In this document: positions 34,843-45,500 of the stretch, one piece after another
Layout of the letters: every line of letters begins with the position of its first letter
Position numbering within the stretch: the stretch's first letter is position 1
From: Ignavibacteria bacterium
GTDB taxonomy: Bacteria; Bacteroidota; Ignavibacteria; Kapaibacteriales; UBA961
Length of the DNA stretch: 64,000 bases
Reading direction: 5' to 3'
Assembly: GCA_016873735.1 (NCBI GenBank)
Contig: VGWD01000009.1
Coordinates: 1 to 64,000, forward strand
Notes under the pieces: generated by a model
Told to the model about the DNA's origin: nothing
Database searches by the model: none
Seen by the model: only the letters and a program-made list of their open reading frames with translations
Made by a program: the position numbers and the translations under genes

Positions 34843-37800
34843 TCATTTGATCACTTGTATTTTACGTACGGCCCGGAATGTTCCTGTATCGAGAACATAG
34901 AAATATGTTCCATTTGGTAGATCGGAAACATCCAGAAGGTGCATATAATCACCCTTTTCAGAACTTATTGAAGATTGTGCTATAGATTTGACATAAGCAC
35001 CATCTGAACCATATAAATCAAGCGTATACATGGCTTTATCCTTTAATGAAAAGCGTATCTCAGCCATATTATTCACCGGATTGGGTACATGTTCCATTGT
35101 AGTGGGTAGTTCTGATTCATAGGACAATGTATGCAGATTGCATTTTGGTGAAATGACGAGAGTAGCATTTTCAAGTAGCGGAATGATATTCACGAATGGT
35201 AATGAATCGGTTGTGACAATGATTGGCTCGATATACAACAATGATATTGCTGAATCAGGGACAGCAACAGTAAAGTGAGCTTGAGCGAGTAATCCTTTTT
35301 TGACCGAATCCAATTGCTTGGCAATAATTGTCAGCGTTCCCGGATCATGTTTTGTCGACAAGCTATTTCCATATGCACTTTGAAGACTATCATACTTTAA
35401 TGCATAGGGATTATATTTCAGTGTCAAAGCAAATGAAACTGATTTCAAATAATAGTTCACTTGACGATATATTGTAGAAAAATCTTCACCAATGAATATA
35501 GGAACGGAAATAGTATCACCAAGAGCTCCCGATACGGTGTCCGTCATCATGATATTCTTTCCAATCGAAAAGGGGACAGAAAGATTCGGGGCATATCCTT
35601 TCCCATCTATGGAAGTTGAATCAAGAATTGCACATGGTATCAAAGAGTTGACATCAATCTTTGATAGTATGTCTTTAGTTGAACGTGGACAAAATCGAAT
35701 GATGCATTGCATTGTATCGTTCGGTTGAAGCAGGGAATCAATTGGTGGGTTAGAACCGATGAATGTAATCCCACTTGGAAAACCGGTCAAATTCGAAATA
35801 TTGATCGGAATGTCGCCATCATTCAAAATGTACAAAGTCGTATCAACACAATCCAAAATGCGTACACTATCAAAATCGATGGCATTCAAAACCTTCAATG
35901 ATGATTGTGTAATGACCACTTGTCCTGTATCCGGTTCAGCATATATCCTATAAAGGATGACTTTTTCCGTGTCAAAGAAAACGCTGTCTATGGTAATTGG
36001 AAGAGATGCTCGTTTCTTTGTCTTTGATTGAAACAATGCAGTAAAAATCGGCTTGATTGAATCAACTTTGCAGAAATTCTTCACTTTCACCATCGATCCT
36101 CGTGGATACGATCCTATCGACATATTCGGTGGATAAGCGGGATCACAAATCACTGTTGCATAATCACTTTTCATCCCGACAAATTGTAATTGAGTGGTGT
36201 CATGTTCCAAACCACAATGAACATCAATCAACTCTGCGGGGATATCACGAGATGCATAAACTGGAACTTGTATTGTATCGCATTGCGTGGCAATGAATGT
36301 GTCTCTTGTAACTCGCAGATTGTCATACGTGAGTGACATACCGAAAGGATTTGCCTGCCCAAGACCGGTTATTAAAATTGTTGTGTCTTTCTCGGCACAC
36401 GGTTGGCTTACATGCAAAACTACTCGAGCTTGATATAAGCGTGGTGCTCTTGGTTTGAAGTTCAATCTAAATCTCAGGGTATCTCCACTTCTCATGGTAA
36501 CTTGTTGAAATGGAGTCCCATCAAATTGCGCCGCTGTGAACACTCTTTCATCAGGGATAAAAGATATGGAATCAATGACGATGGGGAATTGATCGGGATT
36601 TTTATCAAATGATGGAATCGACACACGTCCGAACAAAGGATTCAATGTTGTATCAACCGGAGTTGGTGGAAATGTCAAAGCAATCGGTTCCGGTTTGTAT
36701 GTCAATGCTCTTTTACCTGCCAATACAACACGGAAATTATTTCTAGACCAACCTGGTCCATGAGCTTTGATCCGAATTTGCGCTGCACAATTGATGTATT
36801 TGTCTTCAGCAGGAGTTCTTGGACAGAATAACACTTTAACCGTATCTGTAGCATCTTTTGGTATTGTATATGGGATCACCCCATTCGGTGAATATGTGGA
36901 AGTCCAATTCCAGAATTGAGGTGTGCCATTAGGAATGCCTAAGCTGTCAACAATGAGTGAATCTACAATCATACCGTGCACGATGGATTGATTTACTAAA
37001 GGAAGTCTTCTTTCAATACAATCACATGGTTTTGTATAACCCCAATTCATCAGTGAAATTGGAACATCCAGCGGTATGATGATTCCTCTTCCTGTGAGTG
37101 TTCCTTCTTCGGATATTGGACACGGGAATTGTGAATAAGCTTTGATCTGCCCTGTATAGGTTTTTGCTGAGTCCGGCTGAAATCTGACTTGAACCAGAAT
37201 GGAATCTCGTGGTGCCATTGTGGTTGGAATTGATTTTGACATTGAGACAATTGTAAAACCTTGCGGAATTGTCAGTGAGTCGAGTCGAACAGGAAGGAAT
37301 GATACATTTTCAACAAGAACTGTCTGAGTTGTTGTATCACTGACTTCAATCGTTCCGAAAGTGGTAAGAGTTGTCACGAATAATTTTGGATTGGCCGATG
37401 TGCCATACAAAGGTGCGGACCATTTAACGGTATTGGATTCATAATTCAAAAAGGCCCTATCTGCACGATCTTTTGTGATATCATTCGGTGTATACTTGAA
37501 AATCACTCGTAGTTTACCGGAGACAGGTATGATCGTATCGAGGGTCGAAATATTCGAAGGAGAAATGATTGAATATTTTCCCGAAGGATCAGCCAATGTG
37601 AATTTCTGCACCCGTTGATTGAAGTTTGCGATATTGAGTATATCCAATGTATCAAGCTGCTCACCACAACCCAATACATTTTCAGTTTTCATCATGATTG
37701 GGTCGAATTTGAATGTCTCCAATACACCCCTGCCTTTTACTTGAATGCAATCGGTTGTATAACAGCGTGTCTCAAACAGGCAGAGTTTGTCAACATATTG

Positions 37801-39876
37801 GGAATCTTTCAAAGGTTTAAAATCAATAAGCACATTCTTTGTTTCTCCAGGAGCAATGCTGAATGATCTTCCGCCGGGAAAGAAAAACACTTCGCCAACC
37901 TCAAAATAGAATGAGATATTCAAAGGATCCACGGCCTCATTTTTAATTGATGCTATGATGCGTTTTTGTTGTCCAACAATGCAGTCACCTGAGTCGATGA
38001 TTCGTGCAGTCCATCGAACTTTTGCTTCATATCCCGTACCTGATAAATATATTTTCTTTTCGAACGTGCAGGAAATTCCTTTCAGAGTGCATCTAATGAT
38101 AGCTGAGTCTTTATAGGCACCGGATCTTTGAGGGAAAAATCTGAAATAATTTGCTGAATAACCGGTATTTGGATTGAGAACCGGTTTGTTTCCGAGTCTT
38201 CTACCTGTGAATCCCGGGGGTACAATGATGGTATCAATGGTGATTTGCCTTGATGTCAAATTCTTCCAAACCCACATGCTTGGATTTGACAATGTATTGA
38301 TACATTCAACTCCCCATCTGATTGAATCAACTCTTCTATTGCCTGCTTCATTTGTAACTGCCAAAACCTCTCTGATCACACCACGCATTGGTACTATGAT
38401 GAATTTCGGCTCACATTTATCTGTGGTATTAATGGTGAGTGTATCAAAAAAGATAAAGGATGTATCTGTAGGAAATACATTGAATCTTACTTTTACATCA
38501 ATGCATGCTCCTCGGGGGATAAGATATGGCAAAGAAGGGGATATAACCGTAAATCTTCCCGGCATTTTGTTCAATATGCTGATGATTGAAACTGCACGGC
38601 TTTTTCCAGGCCCTAAAGAATCTGAATCATTACAAATTCTATAGGTGGTGTCTTTGAATGATTGCTGCGGGCAGCCAACATATAATGTATCAAAATTTAT
38701 TGGCGTTCTAGGGAAAGACAATTCCGTTTTTCTTTTTAATCGAATAGGAACGATAATTTCTCTTCCACAAGCATTTGTAGGTCTGATTTTAAGGTCTGCA
38801 ATAAGTGGTCCAACTACGCTTGTTCGTACTCTTACACTTATTGTGTCCGGTTTGCCTGGAGACAAAGTTGATGAGGCTTTGCTGATGGTGAATGCATTTT
38901 TATCAACATTGTCCATGATATAGGTTGCACCGCTACCACAAACAGATGTATCTGTGATAATAAAGGTAAATGTTTTTTCTTGCAGGCATTGAAGTTCCTC
39001 CGTTACAGATGAAGGTTGAACCACAACTTTTTGTTGAAGAGTTCTATCTGATGAGATGCATCGGGTTCCGCTAAACATAGTGCCTGTAAAATTCTTTCCT
39101 GTGGCATCGCAGAGATAAACCACCCCATCAGCTTCATTGCAGCGATAATACAAAACGAGATTGGGAGTATTCCATGCAAGCGATTTGGACATATTGCAAT
39201 ACAACTCTTCCGGGGTGAGTGCCTTATTCCAAATTCTTATTTCATCCATTTGTCCTCTGAATGTTCTGTTGAGACTTGTATTATCTAACAAACCATTCGT
39301 ACTTCCAAACCTGAGTTTCAAACCTTGTTTTTCTGGTGGACGAAGATAAGCAGCGGGATATGTGGGATTGCTGGCTGGGCCGGCAACCAAAAGACTGTTC
39401 ACATAGATGGAAACAGCATTGGATGAACCATTGAAGACCGCAGCCACATGGGTCCAAGTATTGAAAAATGATGCAAATGGAACAGATGTCTTGGTATTGT
39501 CATTCCCGCGTAGTTTTGTTCCATCACCATTAATCTCAAAGACCAATTCATTTGCTTGATTGATGTACAATTGCCATGAATCATTATTGTCAAAACCCGG
39601 TCCCCATAGTCCACCCAGAAATTGTATCGTATTCGGCAATCGTTCAACTTTAACCCACATCTCTACCGTTAATGCAGTTTGTTTTTTATCAGGTATTGAA
39701 TATCCAGAAACTTCTATGAAATGAGCACCTTTACCGGTATTCACTGACATCTGAACGGCTCTTCCCACGCATGATCTGTCTTTATCGCATGCCGGTTGTG
39801 CAAACATTCGAAAAGAACAGATGCTGAACAGCACGAGGAGTATTGGGGTAATGTGCTTTATGTTCATTGTTGCCAC
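34843..39876 (-). CDS. Giant secreted protein with LamG domain and type IX secretion sorting tail
   Basis: 1677 residues with a signal peptide (ILLVLFSICSFRMFAQ). Residues about 50-260 form a LamG/concanavalin-like domain (ALTVEMWVKVERLP, WTHVAAVFNGSS, GQMDEIRIWNKALTPEELYC). The next 1,100 residues are repeated Ig-like beta modules resembling the choice-of-anchor D (ASH) type, with many paired cysteines and recurrent MRFQP/FCPR-like strands. The last 85 residues are a type IX (Por) sorting domain: HVPNPVNNMAEIRFSL, LDLYGSDGAYVK, and VSDLPNGTYFYVL ending in KIQVIK. The protein should cross the outer membrane by T9SS and stay on the surface or be released; an adhesin or matrix role is inferred. 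Confidence 0.9.
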   Translation of the reverse strand: MATMNIKHITPILLVLFSICSFRMFAQPACDKDRSCVGRAVQMSVNTGKGAHFIEVSGYSIPDKKQTALTVEMWVKVERLPNTIQFLGGLWGPGFDNNDSWQLYINQANELVFEINGDGTKLRGNDNTKTSVPFASFFNTWTHVAAVFNGSSNAVSIYVNSLLVAGPASNPTYPAAYLRPPEKQGLKLRFGSTNGLLDNTSLNRTFRGQMDEIRIWNKALTPEELYCNMSKSLAWNTPNLVLYYRCNEADGVVYLCDATGKNFTGTMFSGTRCISSDRTLQQKVVVQPSSVTEELQCLQEKTFTFIITDTSVCGSGATYIMDNVDKNAFTISKASSTLSPGKPDTISVRVRTSVVGPLIADLKIRPTNACGREIIVPIRLKRKTELSFPRTPINFDTLYVGCPQQSFKDTTYRICNDSDSLGPGKSRAVSIISILNKMPGRFTVISPSLPYLIPRGACIDVKVRFNVFPTDTSFIFFDTLTINTTDKCEPKFIIVPMRGVIREVLAVTNEAGNRRVDSIRWGVECINTLSNPSMWVWKNLTSRQITIDTIIVPPGFTGRRLGNKPVLNPNTGYSANYFRFFPQRSGAYKDSAIIRCTLKGISCTFEKKIYLSGTGYEAKVRWTARIIDSGDCIVGQQKRIIASIKNEAVDPLNISFYFEVGEVFFFPGGRSFSIAPGETKNVLIDFKPLKDSQYVDKLCLFETRCYTTDCIQVKGRGVLETFKFDPIMMKTENVLGCGEQLDTLDILNIANFNQRVQKFTLADPSGKYSIISPSNISTLDTIIPVSGKLRVIFKYTPNDITKDRADRAFLNYESNTVKWSAPLYGTSANPKLFVTTLTTFGTIEVSDTTTQTVLVENVSFLPVRLDSLTIPQGFTIVSMSKSIPTTMAPRDSILVQVRFQPDSAKTYTGQIKAYSQFPCPISEEGTLTGRGIIIPLDVPISLMNWGYTKPCDCIERRLPLVNQSIVHGMIVDSLIVDSLGIPNGTPQFWNWTSTYSPNGVIPYTIPKDATDTVKVLFCPRTPAEDKYINCAAQIRIKAHGPGWSRNNFRVVLAGKRALTYKPEPIALTFPPTPVDTTLNPLFGRVSIPSFDKNPDQFPIVIDSISFIPDERVFTAAQFDGTPFQQVTMRSGDTLRFRLNFKPRAPRLYQARVVLHVSQPCAEKDTTILITGLGQANPFGMSLTYDNLRVTRDTFIATQCDTIQVPVYASRDIPAELIDVHCGLEHDTTQLQFVGMKSDYATVICDPAYPPNMSIGSYPRGSMVKVKNFCKVDSIKPIFTALFQSKTKKRASLPITIDSVFFDTEKVILYRIYAEPDTGQVVITQSSLKVLNAIDFDSVRILDCVDTTLYILNDGDIPINISNLTGFPSGITFIGSNPPIDSLLQPNDTMQCIIRFCPRSTKDILSKIDVNSLIPCAILDSTSIDGKGYAPNLSVPFSIGKNIMMTDTVSGALGDTISVPIFIGEDFSTIYRQVNYYLKSVSFALTLKYNPYALKYDSLQSAYGNSLSTKHDPGTLTIIAKQLDSVKKGLLAQAHFTVAVPDSAISLLYIEPIIVTTDSLPFVNIIPLLENATLVISPKCNLHTLSYESELPTTMEHVPNPVNNMAEIRFSLKDKAMYTLDLYGSDGAYVKSIAQSSISSEKGDYMHLLDVSDLPNGTYFYVLDTGTFRAVRKIQVIK

Positions 39877-39892
39877 GGGGTAGTGAACGTGT

Positions 39893-40912
39893 TTATTCTA
39901 TATCGCTTTGGAAATACGAAATCAGTCGATCGTCATGAAGGGATGATAATTCATCCGTCTTTTTTTGAATTTCCTGTTCCAAGGTTTCTGAAAATACATT
40001 TGCAGCATGATATCCATATGTTTTTAGAAGATAATTCAATGCTATGACTTCTGCTATAACAGTAACATTCTTGCCCGGAAAAATAGGAAGAATCACTCTT
40101 GAAACAGGAACTTGCAAAATGGAAAATGGATCTTCGTCAAGTCCGGTTCTCGTATAATTACCTTCTTTATTCCATTCTTCGAGCTCTACAACTATTTCCA
40201 ATCTTTTTTGAAAGCGAATTGCTCGAATACCAAACATTTTCTCGACATTGATGATACCCAATCCTCGTATTTCCATGAAATGTTTTACAAGGGAAGTACC
40301 GGTACCCATGAGCACATTCTCACGTTTTTTCGTGAGCATGATCACATCATCGGCTACAAGCCTGTGCCCTCGTTCAATCAAATCAAGTGCAATTTCACTT
40401 TTACCGATGCCGCTTCTTCCGTGAAGCAAAACACCAACGCCGTAAATGTCAACAAATGAACCATGAACAACGGCTTGTTCGGCAAATTGATCTTCCAAAA
40501 AATCAGACAATAAAGCAATCGTTTTCGTAGTACCAAATGGAGTTCTAAACATTGCGATATTATGTAGCTTGGCAATATCTATGATTTCTTGATTGATCTC
40601 ATGATCATTTGTTATGATGATGCATGGTATAGCAAATTCAGCCAATCTCCTGAATGATTCAATTCTTTCCTCATGCGTTAAAGATTGCAGATAGTAAATC
40701 TCTGTATTTCCAAAGACTTGAACTCTGTGAAATGTAAACAAGCCAACAAAACCGGCAAGAGCTAATTGCGGTCTGTGCAGACTTTTGTCTGTAATGAAAT
40801 TATCCAACCCGATTTCACCTGTCAATTGCGTCCATTGAATAGGAGCTTTGAGAAGGAGACGTACCGGAATCATTTCCTTTGATATAGGTTTTATGTGATC
40901 AAGCAAGCTCAT
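39893..40912 (-). CDS. hprK: HPr kinase/phosphorylase
   Basis: 339 residues from the ATG at 40912 (GGA upstream); a GTG at 40957 is less likely because it overlaps hpf. It phosphorylates HPr-like proteins on Ser, linking carbon or energy state to regulation. The P-loop HGRSGIGKSEIALDLIERGH is near residue 164, followed by LVADDVIML, and the HprK signature EIRGLGIINVEKMFG lies near 207. The N-terminal domain (HRPQLALAGF) is present. No HPr or PTS gene is in the window. The hpf-hprK order resembles part of the rpoN-hpf-ptsN-hprK group known from Proteobacteria. Confidence 0.95.
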   Translation of the reverse strand: MSLLDHIKPISKEMIPVRLLLKAPIQWTQLTGEIGLDNFITDKSLHRPQLALAGFVGLFTFHRVQVFGNTEIYYLQSLTHEERIESFRRLAEFAIPCIIITNDHEINQEIIDIAKLHNIAMFRTPFGTTKTIALLSDFLEDQFAEQAVVHGSFVDIYGVGVLLHGRSGIGKSEIALDLIERGHRLVADDVIMLTKKRENVLMGTGTSLVKHFMEIRGLGIINVEKMFGIRAIRFQKRLEIVVELEEWNKEGNYTRTGLDEDPFSILQVPVSRVILPIFPGKNVTVIAEVIALNYLLKTYGYHAANVFSETLEQEIQKKTDELSSLHDDRLISYFQSDIE

Positions 40913-40925
40913 GAGTGTTCCATGT

Positions 40926-41219
40926 TTACATTCTGCGATAGTCTGATTGTTTCTCACGTAGTTTTCGTAATTGAGCCATCATTTTATCAGTTGCTGCATG
41001 TATAGCTTTATCAAAATCATAACCTGAATCTTTTGAGCTTAACACATGATTATTGACATGAACGATAAATTCAACTTCTTTATCATGTTCCTCAGATAAT
41101 ACAACTTCTGTGCTTGTGACTTGAGGGTGTGCTTTTGAGAACTGCTCGGCTTTATGTTCCAGTGTGTCTTGCAATTCCGACCAGGCCTTGAAATGTCTGG
41201 CAGTTATGGTGAACTTCAT
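40926..41219 (-). CDS. hpf: Ribosome hibernation promoting factor, short form
   Basis: 97 residues, the size of short HPF/YfiA. It binds the 30S decoding channel and helps inactive 70S or 100S ribosomes form in starvation. The beta-alpha-beta-beta-beta-alpha pattern is seen in KFTITARHFKAWSELQDTLE, VEFIVHVNNHVLSSKD and the basic final helix MAQLRKLREKQSDYRRM. An ideal AAGGAGG ribosome-binding site precedes the ATG, the best in the window, suggesting strong translation. It precedes hprK by 13 bases. Confidence 0.92.
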   Translation of the reverse strand: MKFTITARHFKAWSELQDTLEHKAEQFSKAHPQVTSTEVVLSEEHDKEVEFIVHVNNHVLSSKDSGYDFDKAIHAATDKMMAQLRKLREKQSDYRRM

Positions 41220-41237
41220 GGTATCCTCCTTGATAGA

Positions 41238-42149
41238 TTATAAAATGCGTTTTCCCATACATGATGCCACAATATCCGTGGCGAAAATGGCACTGGAATT
41301 CATATCATCCAAAATTGGATTCACTTCGCTTACCTCAAAGGATGAAACGAGTCCGCTTTCCGCAGCCATTTCCATGATAAGATGAGCTTCTCTGTAAGAC
41401 AGTCCGCCTGGTACCGGTGTACCCACTCCTTTTGCAACGCTTGGATCAACACTATCCAAATCAAAACTAATGTGTAAATGATCAACGGTTGATCGCATGC
41501 GCTCAAGAGTTCGCATTGTGATATCATAGATTCCGTTTTTGTCAATTGATACCATCGTATGTGTAGTGACGCCGACTTCACGTATAAAATCACGTTCACC
41601 TGAATCAATCGAACGTGCACCAATGATCACAATATGCTCGGGCTTGATCTTGGGGCCAGGATAATGGAGATTCACGAGTTCATCAGCTCCATATCCCATG
41701 GAAATTGCCAGAGGCATTCCGTGAATATTTCCAGAAGGAGTTGTTTCGGGAGTATTCATGTCGGCATGTGCATCAATCCAAAGTACTCCGAGTGTTTTGC
41801 CGTGTTTTTTACAATGACCGGAAATTCCGGCAATTGTTCCAATTCCCATGGCATGATCACCGCCGATGATGAGAGGGAAGCCATTATTGTCCAAAACAGA
41901 TTCAACCTTTGATGCCAATAATGTGTTTGCATCCTGTATGCTTGGCAGAAATTTCAATTGTTCGCTATAGATTTCACATGTTTCCTGATTTGCAACAGGA
42001 ATATCCCCTTCATCTATGATTGTATAGCCCAATGATCGAATCTTCTCAGCCAGACCTGCAATTCGGAGTGCGGAAGGCCCCATGTCCACGCCTCTTCGTC
42101 CTGAACCAAGGTCCATGGGGAAGCCGATGATATGCACTGGTTTATCCAT
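41238..42149 (-). CDS. rocF: Arginase family hydrolase
   Basis: 303 residues from the ATG at 42149; the frame runs further upstream to 42224. It hydrolyses arginine to ornithine and urea with a di-manganese centre. Ligand motifs are present: GGDHAMGIG near residue 100, WIDAHADMNTPE near 125, and SFDLDSVDPSVA near 228. The N-terminal HIIGFPMDLGSGRRGVDMGP is typical of Bacillus-type arginase rather than agmatinase. No urease or ornithine gene is nearby. It ends 18 bases before hpf and could be co-transcribed. A link to arginine catabolism is inferred from family only. Confidence 0.9.
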   Translation of the reverse strand: MDKPVHIIGFPMDLGSGRRGVDMGPSALRIAGLAEKIRSLGYTIIDEGDIPVANQETCEIYSEQLKFLPSIQDANTLLASKVESVLDNNGFPLIIGGDHAMGIGTIAGISGHCKKHGKTLGVLWIDAHADMNTPETTPSGNIHGMPLAISMGYGADELVNLHYPGPKIKPEHIVIIGARSIDSGERDFIREVGVTTHTMVSIDKNGIYDITMRTLERMRSTVDHLHISFDLDSVDPSVAKGVGTPVPGGLSYREAHLIMEMAAESGLVSSFEVSEVNPILDDMNSSAIFATDIVASCMGKRIL

Positions 42150-42304
42150 ATAATAGCTTAGTACATTGAGTAATGTTGTGAATGTAACTGCAGTGGAAAA
42201 TACGAGAAAAGACCGAACCCTCAAAACTGAAGAAAAAACCTTGTATTCACGGTTAATTTCAATGCTGTTATTGGCTAAAATTCAGTAATTTTGCAATACT
42301 TATT

Positions 42305-42389
42305 GCCCGGGTGGCGAAATGGCAGACGCACGAGACTTAAAATCTCGGGTATGGCAACGTACGTGCGGGTTCGAGTCCCGCCCCGGGCA
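42305..42389 (+). tRNA. tRNA-Leu (anticodon UAA)
   Basis: A class II tRNA of 85 bases. Acceptor GCCCGGG (42305-42311) pairs with CCCGGGC (42382-42388). The anticodon stem GAGAC-loop encloses CTTAAAA with anticodon TAA. A long variable arm and the GGTTCGAGTCC T-arm follow. The discriminator is A and the CCA end is not encoded. Confidence 0.97.
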
Positions 42390-42505
42390 CGATGATTGAT
42401 GTTTTTCATTGATGGCTTGTCGTTAATCAAGGCAAGTCATTAGTGGTTTTCCTTGCTTGAAAACACTTTGTGAATGTCGATCATAAAGTATTGAATACAT
42501 ACTTC

Positions 42506-45500
42506 ATGAGTTGCAAGATGTTGACCCCAAATAGCGCATATATCGATGATTTGTATGCTGATTTTCTTCATGATCCAAATTCTGTCGGTGAAGAATGGAG
42601 AGCGTATTTTCAAGCAAGAAAAGATGCCACCATTTCTTCAATGGAACAGCAATCTTTTCTATTAACAGATGATATGATTGAAGTTGTTCAGGAAACACCG
42701 ATAATCAGACAAGAGCAAAAAGCCGAGCACCAATCATCACAGACAAGACAAGATACCTCAATTCCACTTGCCTCATCAGATGTCCCGGAAAAATTATCAA
42801 GCATTGGAATGCGCATTGCATCCAATATGTCTCAGTCTCTTAATGTACCTACTGCAACCTCATTCAGAGTGATTCCCGTAAAGGTCCTTGAAGAAAATCG
42901 AAGACTCATCAATAGGCATCTGGACAGACAGAAAAAAAATAAAGTTTCTTATACGCATATTCTTGCATGGGCTCTTGTAAAGGGTTTGGTAAAGTATCCA
43001 CATATGAATGATGCATTTTCAGTCATTGATGGCATACCACATAGAATCAAACGTTCATCAGTAAATATTGGGCTTGCTGTTGATGTTACCAGAAAAGACG
43101 GAATGAGAATGTTGGTCGTTCCAAGCATCAAAAATGCTCAGGCATTGACCTTCTCTGATTTTTGCTCTGAATATGATGGATTAATCGCAAAAGCGAGATC
43201 AAATAAACTCACTGTTGATGAATTATCCGGAGCGTCAATCTCCTTGACGAATCCCGGAACAATTGGAACTGTTTCATCCGTGCCTCGATTGATGGAAGGC
43301 CAAGGGTTGATTATTGCAACCGGATCTATCGAATATCCTGCTGAGTTTCAAGCAGTGATGCCTGATGTTCTTTCCACATTGGCTATAAGCAAAGTATTGA
43401 CAATCACCAGCACCTATGATCATCGCATCATACAAGGTGCAGAGTCAGGTGAGTATCTTGCATATGTTCACAAATTGGTACTGGGTGAAGACCATTTTTA
43501 TGATCAGATTTTCGCCAATCTTCATATCCCTTTCGAACCTGTTCGTTGGCAAAAAGACAACCGAATCAATCCATTCATGCCTCAGGATGAATTGGAGTCA
43601 CTGGATAAAGAAGCAAGAGTGGCACAACTGATCAATGCTTATAGAGTGCGAGGACATTTTCTTGCAGATGTGAATCCATTGGGTCTTCAGGCCTATTATT
43701 ACCCTGAATTGGATCCTGCTGCATACGGATTCACAATTTGGGATTTGGATAGGGAATTCGATACAGGTGGATTGGGTGGAATTCATCGCGCCTCACTTCG
43801 CGACATCATTGACATGCTTCACGATACCTATTGTGGCAAATTAGGTATTGAATACATGCATGTACAAGATCCTGTGAAAGAACGCTTTATTCAAAAGTGG
43901 GTTGAACCAACTCGATTCTCTTATTCATTTTCAAAAGAACAAAGACTTCACATTTATAAGCATCTAACCAAAGCAGAGCAATTCGAACAATATCTTCATA
44001 CTAAATATTTGGGATCAAAGAGATTCTCACTCGAGGGTGGAGAAACAACAATCACATTTCTCGAAAAAACACTTGAGTTGTCTTCTAGAGAAACATTGCG
44101 TGGAGTTGTCATCGGAATGGCTCATAGAGGTCGTTTGAATGTTCTTGCGAATATCCTGAATAAGCCCTATGACAAAATATTCGATGAATTCGAAGGAAAC
44201 TATGATCCGAATTCTTTCGAAGGTTCCGGTGATGTGAAATATCATCTTGGTGCAACAGGAGTGTTTACATCCAGGACAGGAGAAAAGGTAAGCGTAATGC
44301 TTGCACCGAATCCAAGCCATTTGGAAGCAGTCAATCCTGTGGTTGAAGGCATGGCAAGAGCCCTCGATGATTTGGTTGATGATAAGGATTGTGCTTCTCA
44401 TTTGCCAATTCTCGTTCATGGAGATGCAGCATTTTCCGGGCAGGGCGTTGTTCCTGAAACATTGAATCTATCAAGATTAACCGGATATAAAACCGGTGGA
44501 ACGATACATGTCATCATCAATAATCAAATTGGATTTACAACATCACCCGATGATGGTAGATCTACTCCATATGCGAGCGATATAGCCAAAATGCTGCAAG
44601 TGCCAATTATTCATGTCAATGGAGATGATCCGGAAGCAGTTCGTATTGCTGCAATGTTCGCATTTGAATATCGACAAAAATTCAATGATGATGTCATAGT
44701 TGATTTGTTCTGTTATCGCAAGTATGGACACAATGAAACAGATGAACCGAGCTATACGCAACCTTTGCTGTATAAGAAAATCAAAGCGCAAGTTCCTGTT
44801 CGCCTTCAATATGCTCATACATTGAAAGTTGGTGGTGTTTTCACTGATGAAGAATTAGCACAAATAATGGATGAAGTGAAACAAGAATTGAATTCCGCAT
44901 TTTCCGCCCGCAATTCAAATTCCACAAAACAATTCAATCCATATTCAGGAGCTGACGTATTTGCTTGTGTAGAAACAAGGGTAGATCCTGAGATATTGAA
45001 ATCAATTGTCAACAGTATTTCGCATGTTCCGAATGGATTTACTGCAAATCCGAAAATTGTTGATTTGTTGAATAAGCGTTCACATATGCTCGATTCAGAT
45101 CAACCGGCAATTGATTGGGCGATGGGCGAAGCACTTGCTTTTGGATCTCTATTGCTTGAAGGCCATGATATTCGCATGAGCGGACAAGATTGTGGTCGTG
45201 GCACATTCAGTCATAGGCATGCCATACTTCGTGATTTTCATACAGAAGAAGAATTGATTCTTCTGAATACTTTGTCGACAGATCAAGGGCAATTGAGAAT
45301 ATATAATAGCCCATTGTCTGAAGAAGCAGTTCTTGGTTTCGAATTTGGTTATTCCACCATTTTGGTGAATGGTCTTACACTATGGGAAGCACAATTCGGA
45401 GATTTCGTGAATGGAGCACAAGTTGTCATTGACCAATTCATCAGTAGTTCAGAGGCAAAATGGGGTCATCATTCAAATCTTACATTACTCTTGCCACATG

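Noticed and set aside
42391-42470. Imperfect repeat CAAGGCAAG / CCTTGCTTG after tRNA-Leu
   Set aside because: The pairing needs a bulge and no T-run follows, so I do not call it a terminator or operator.
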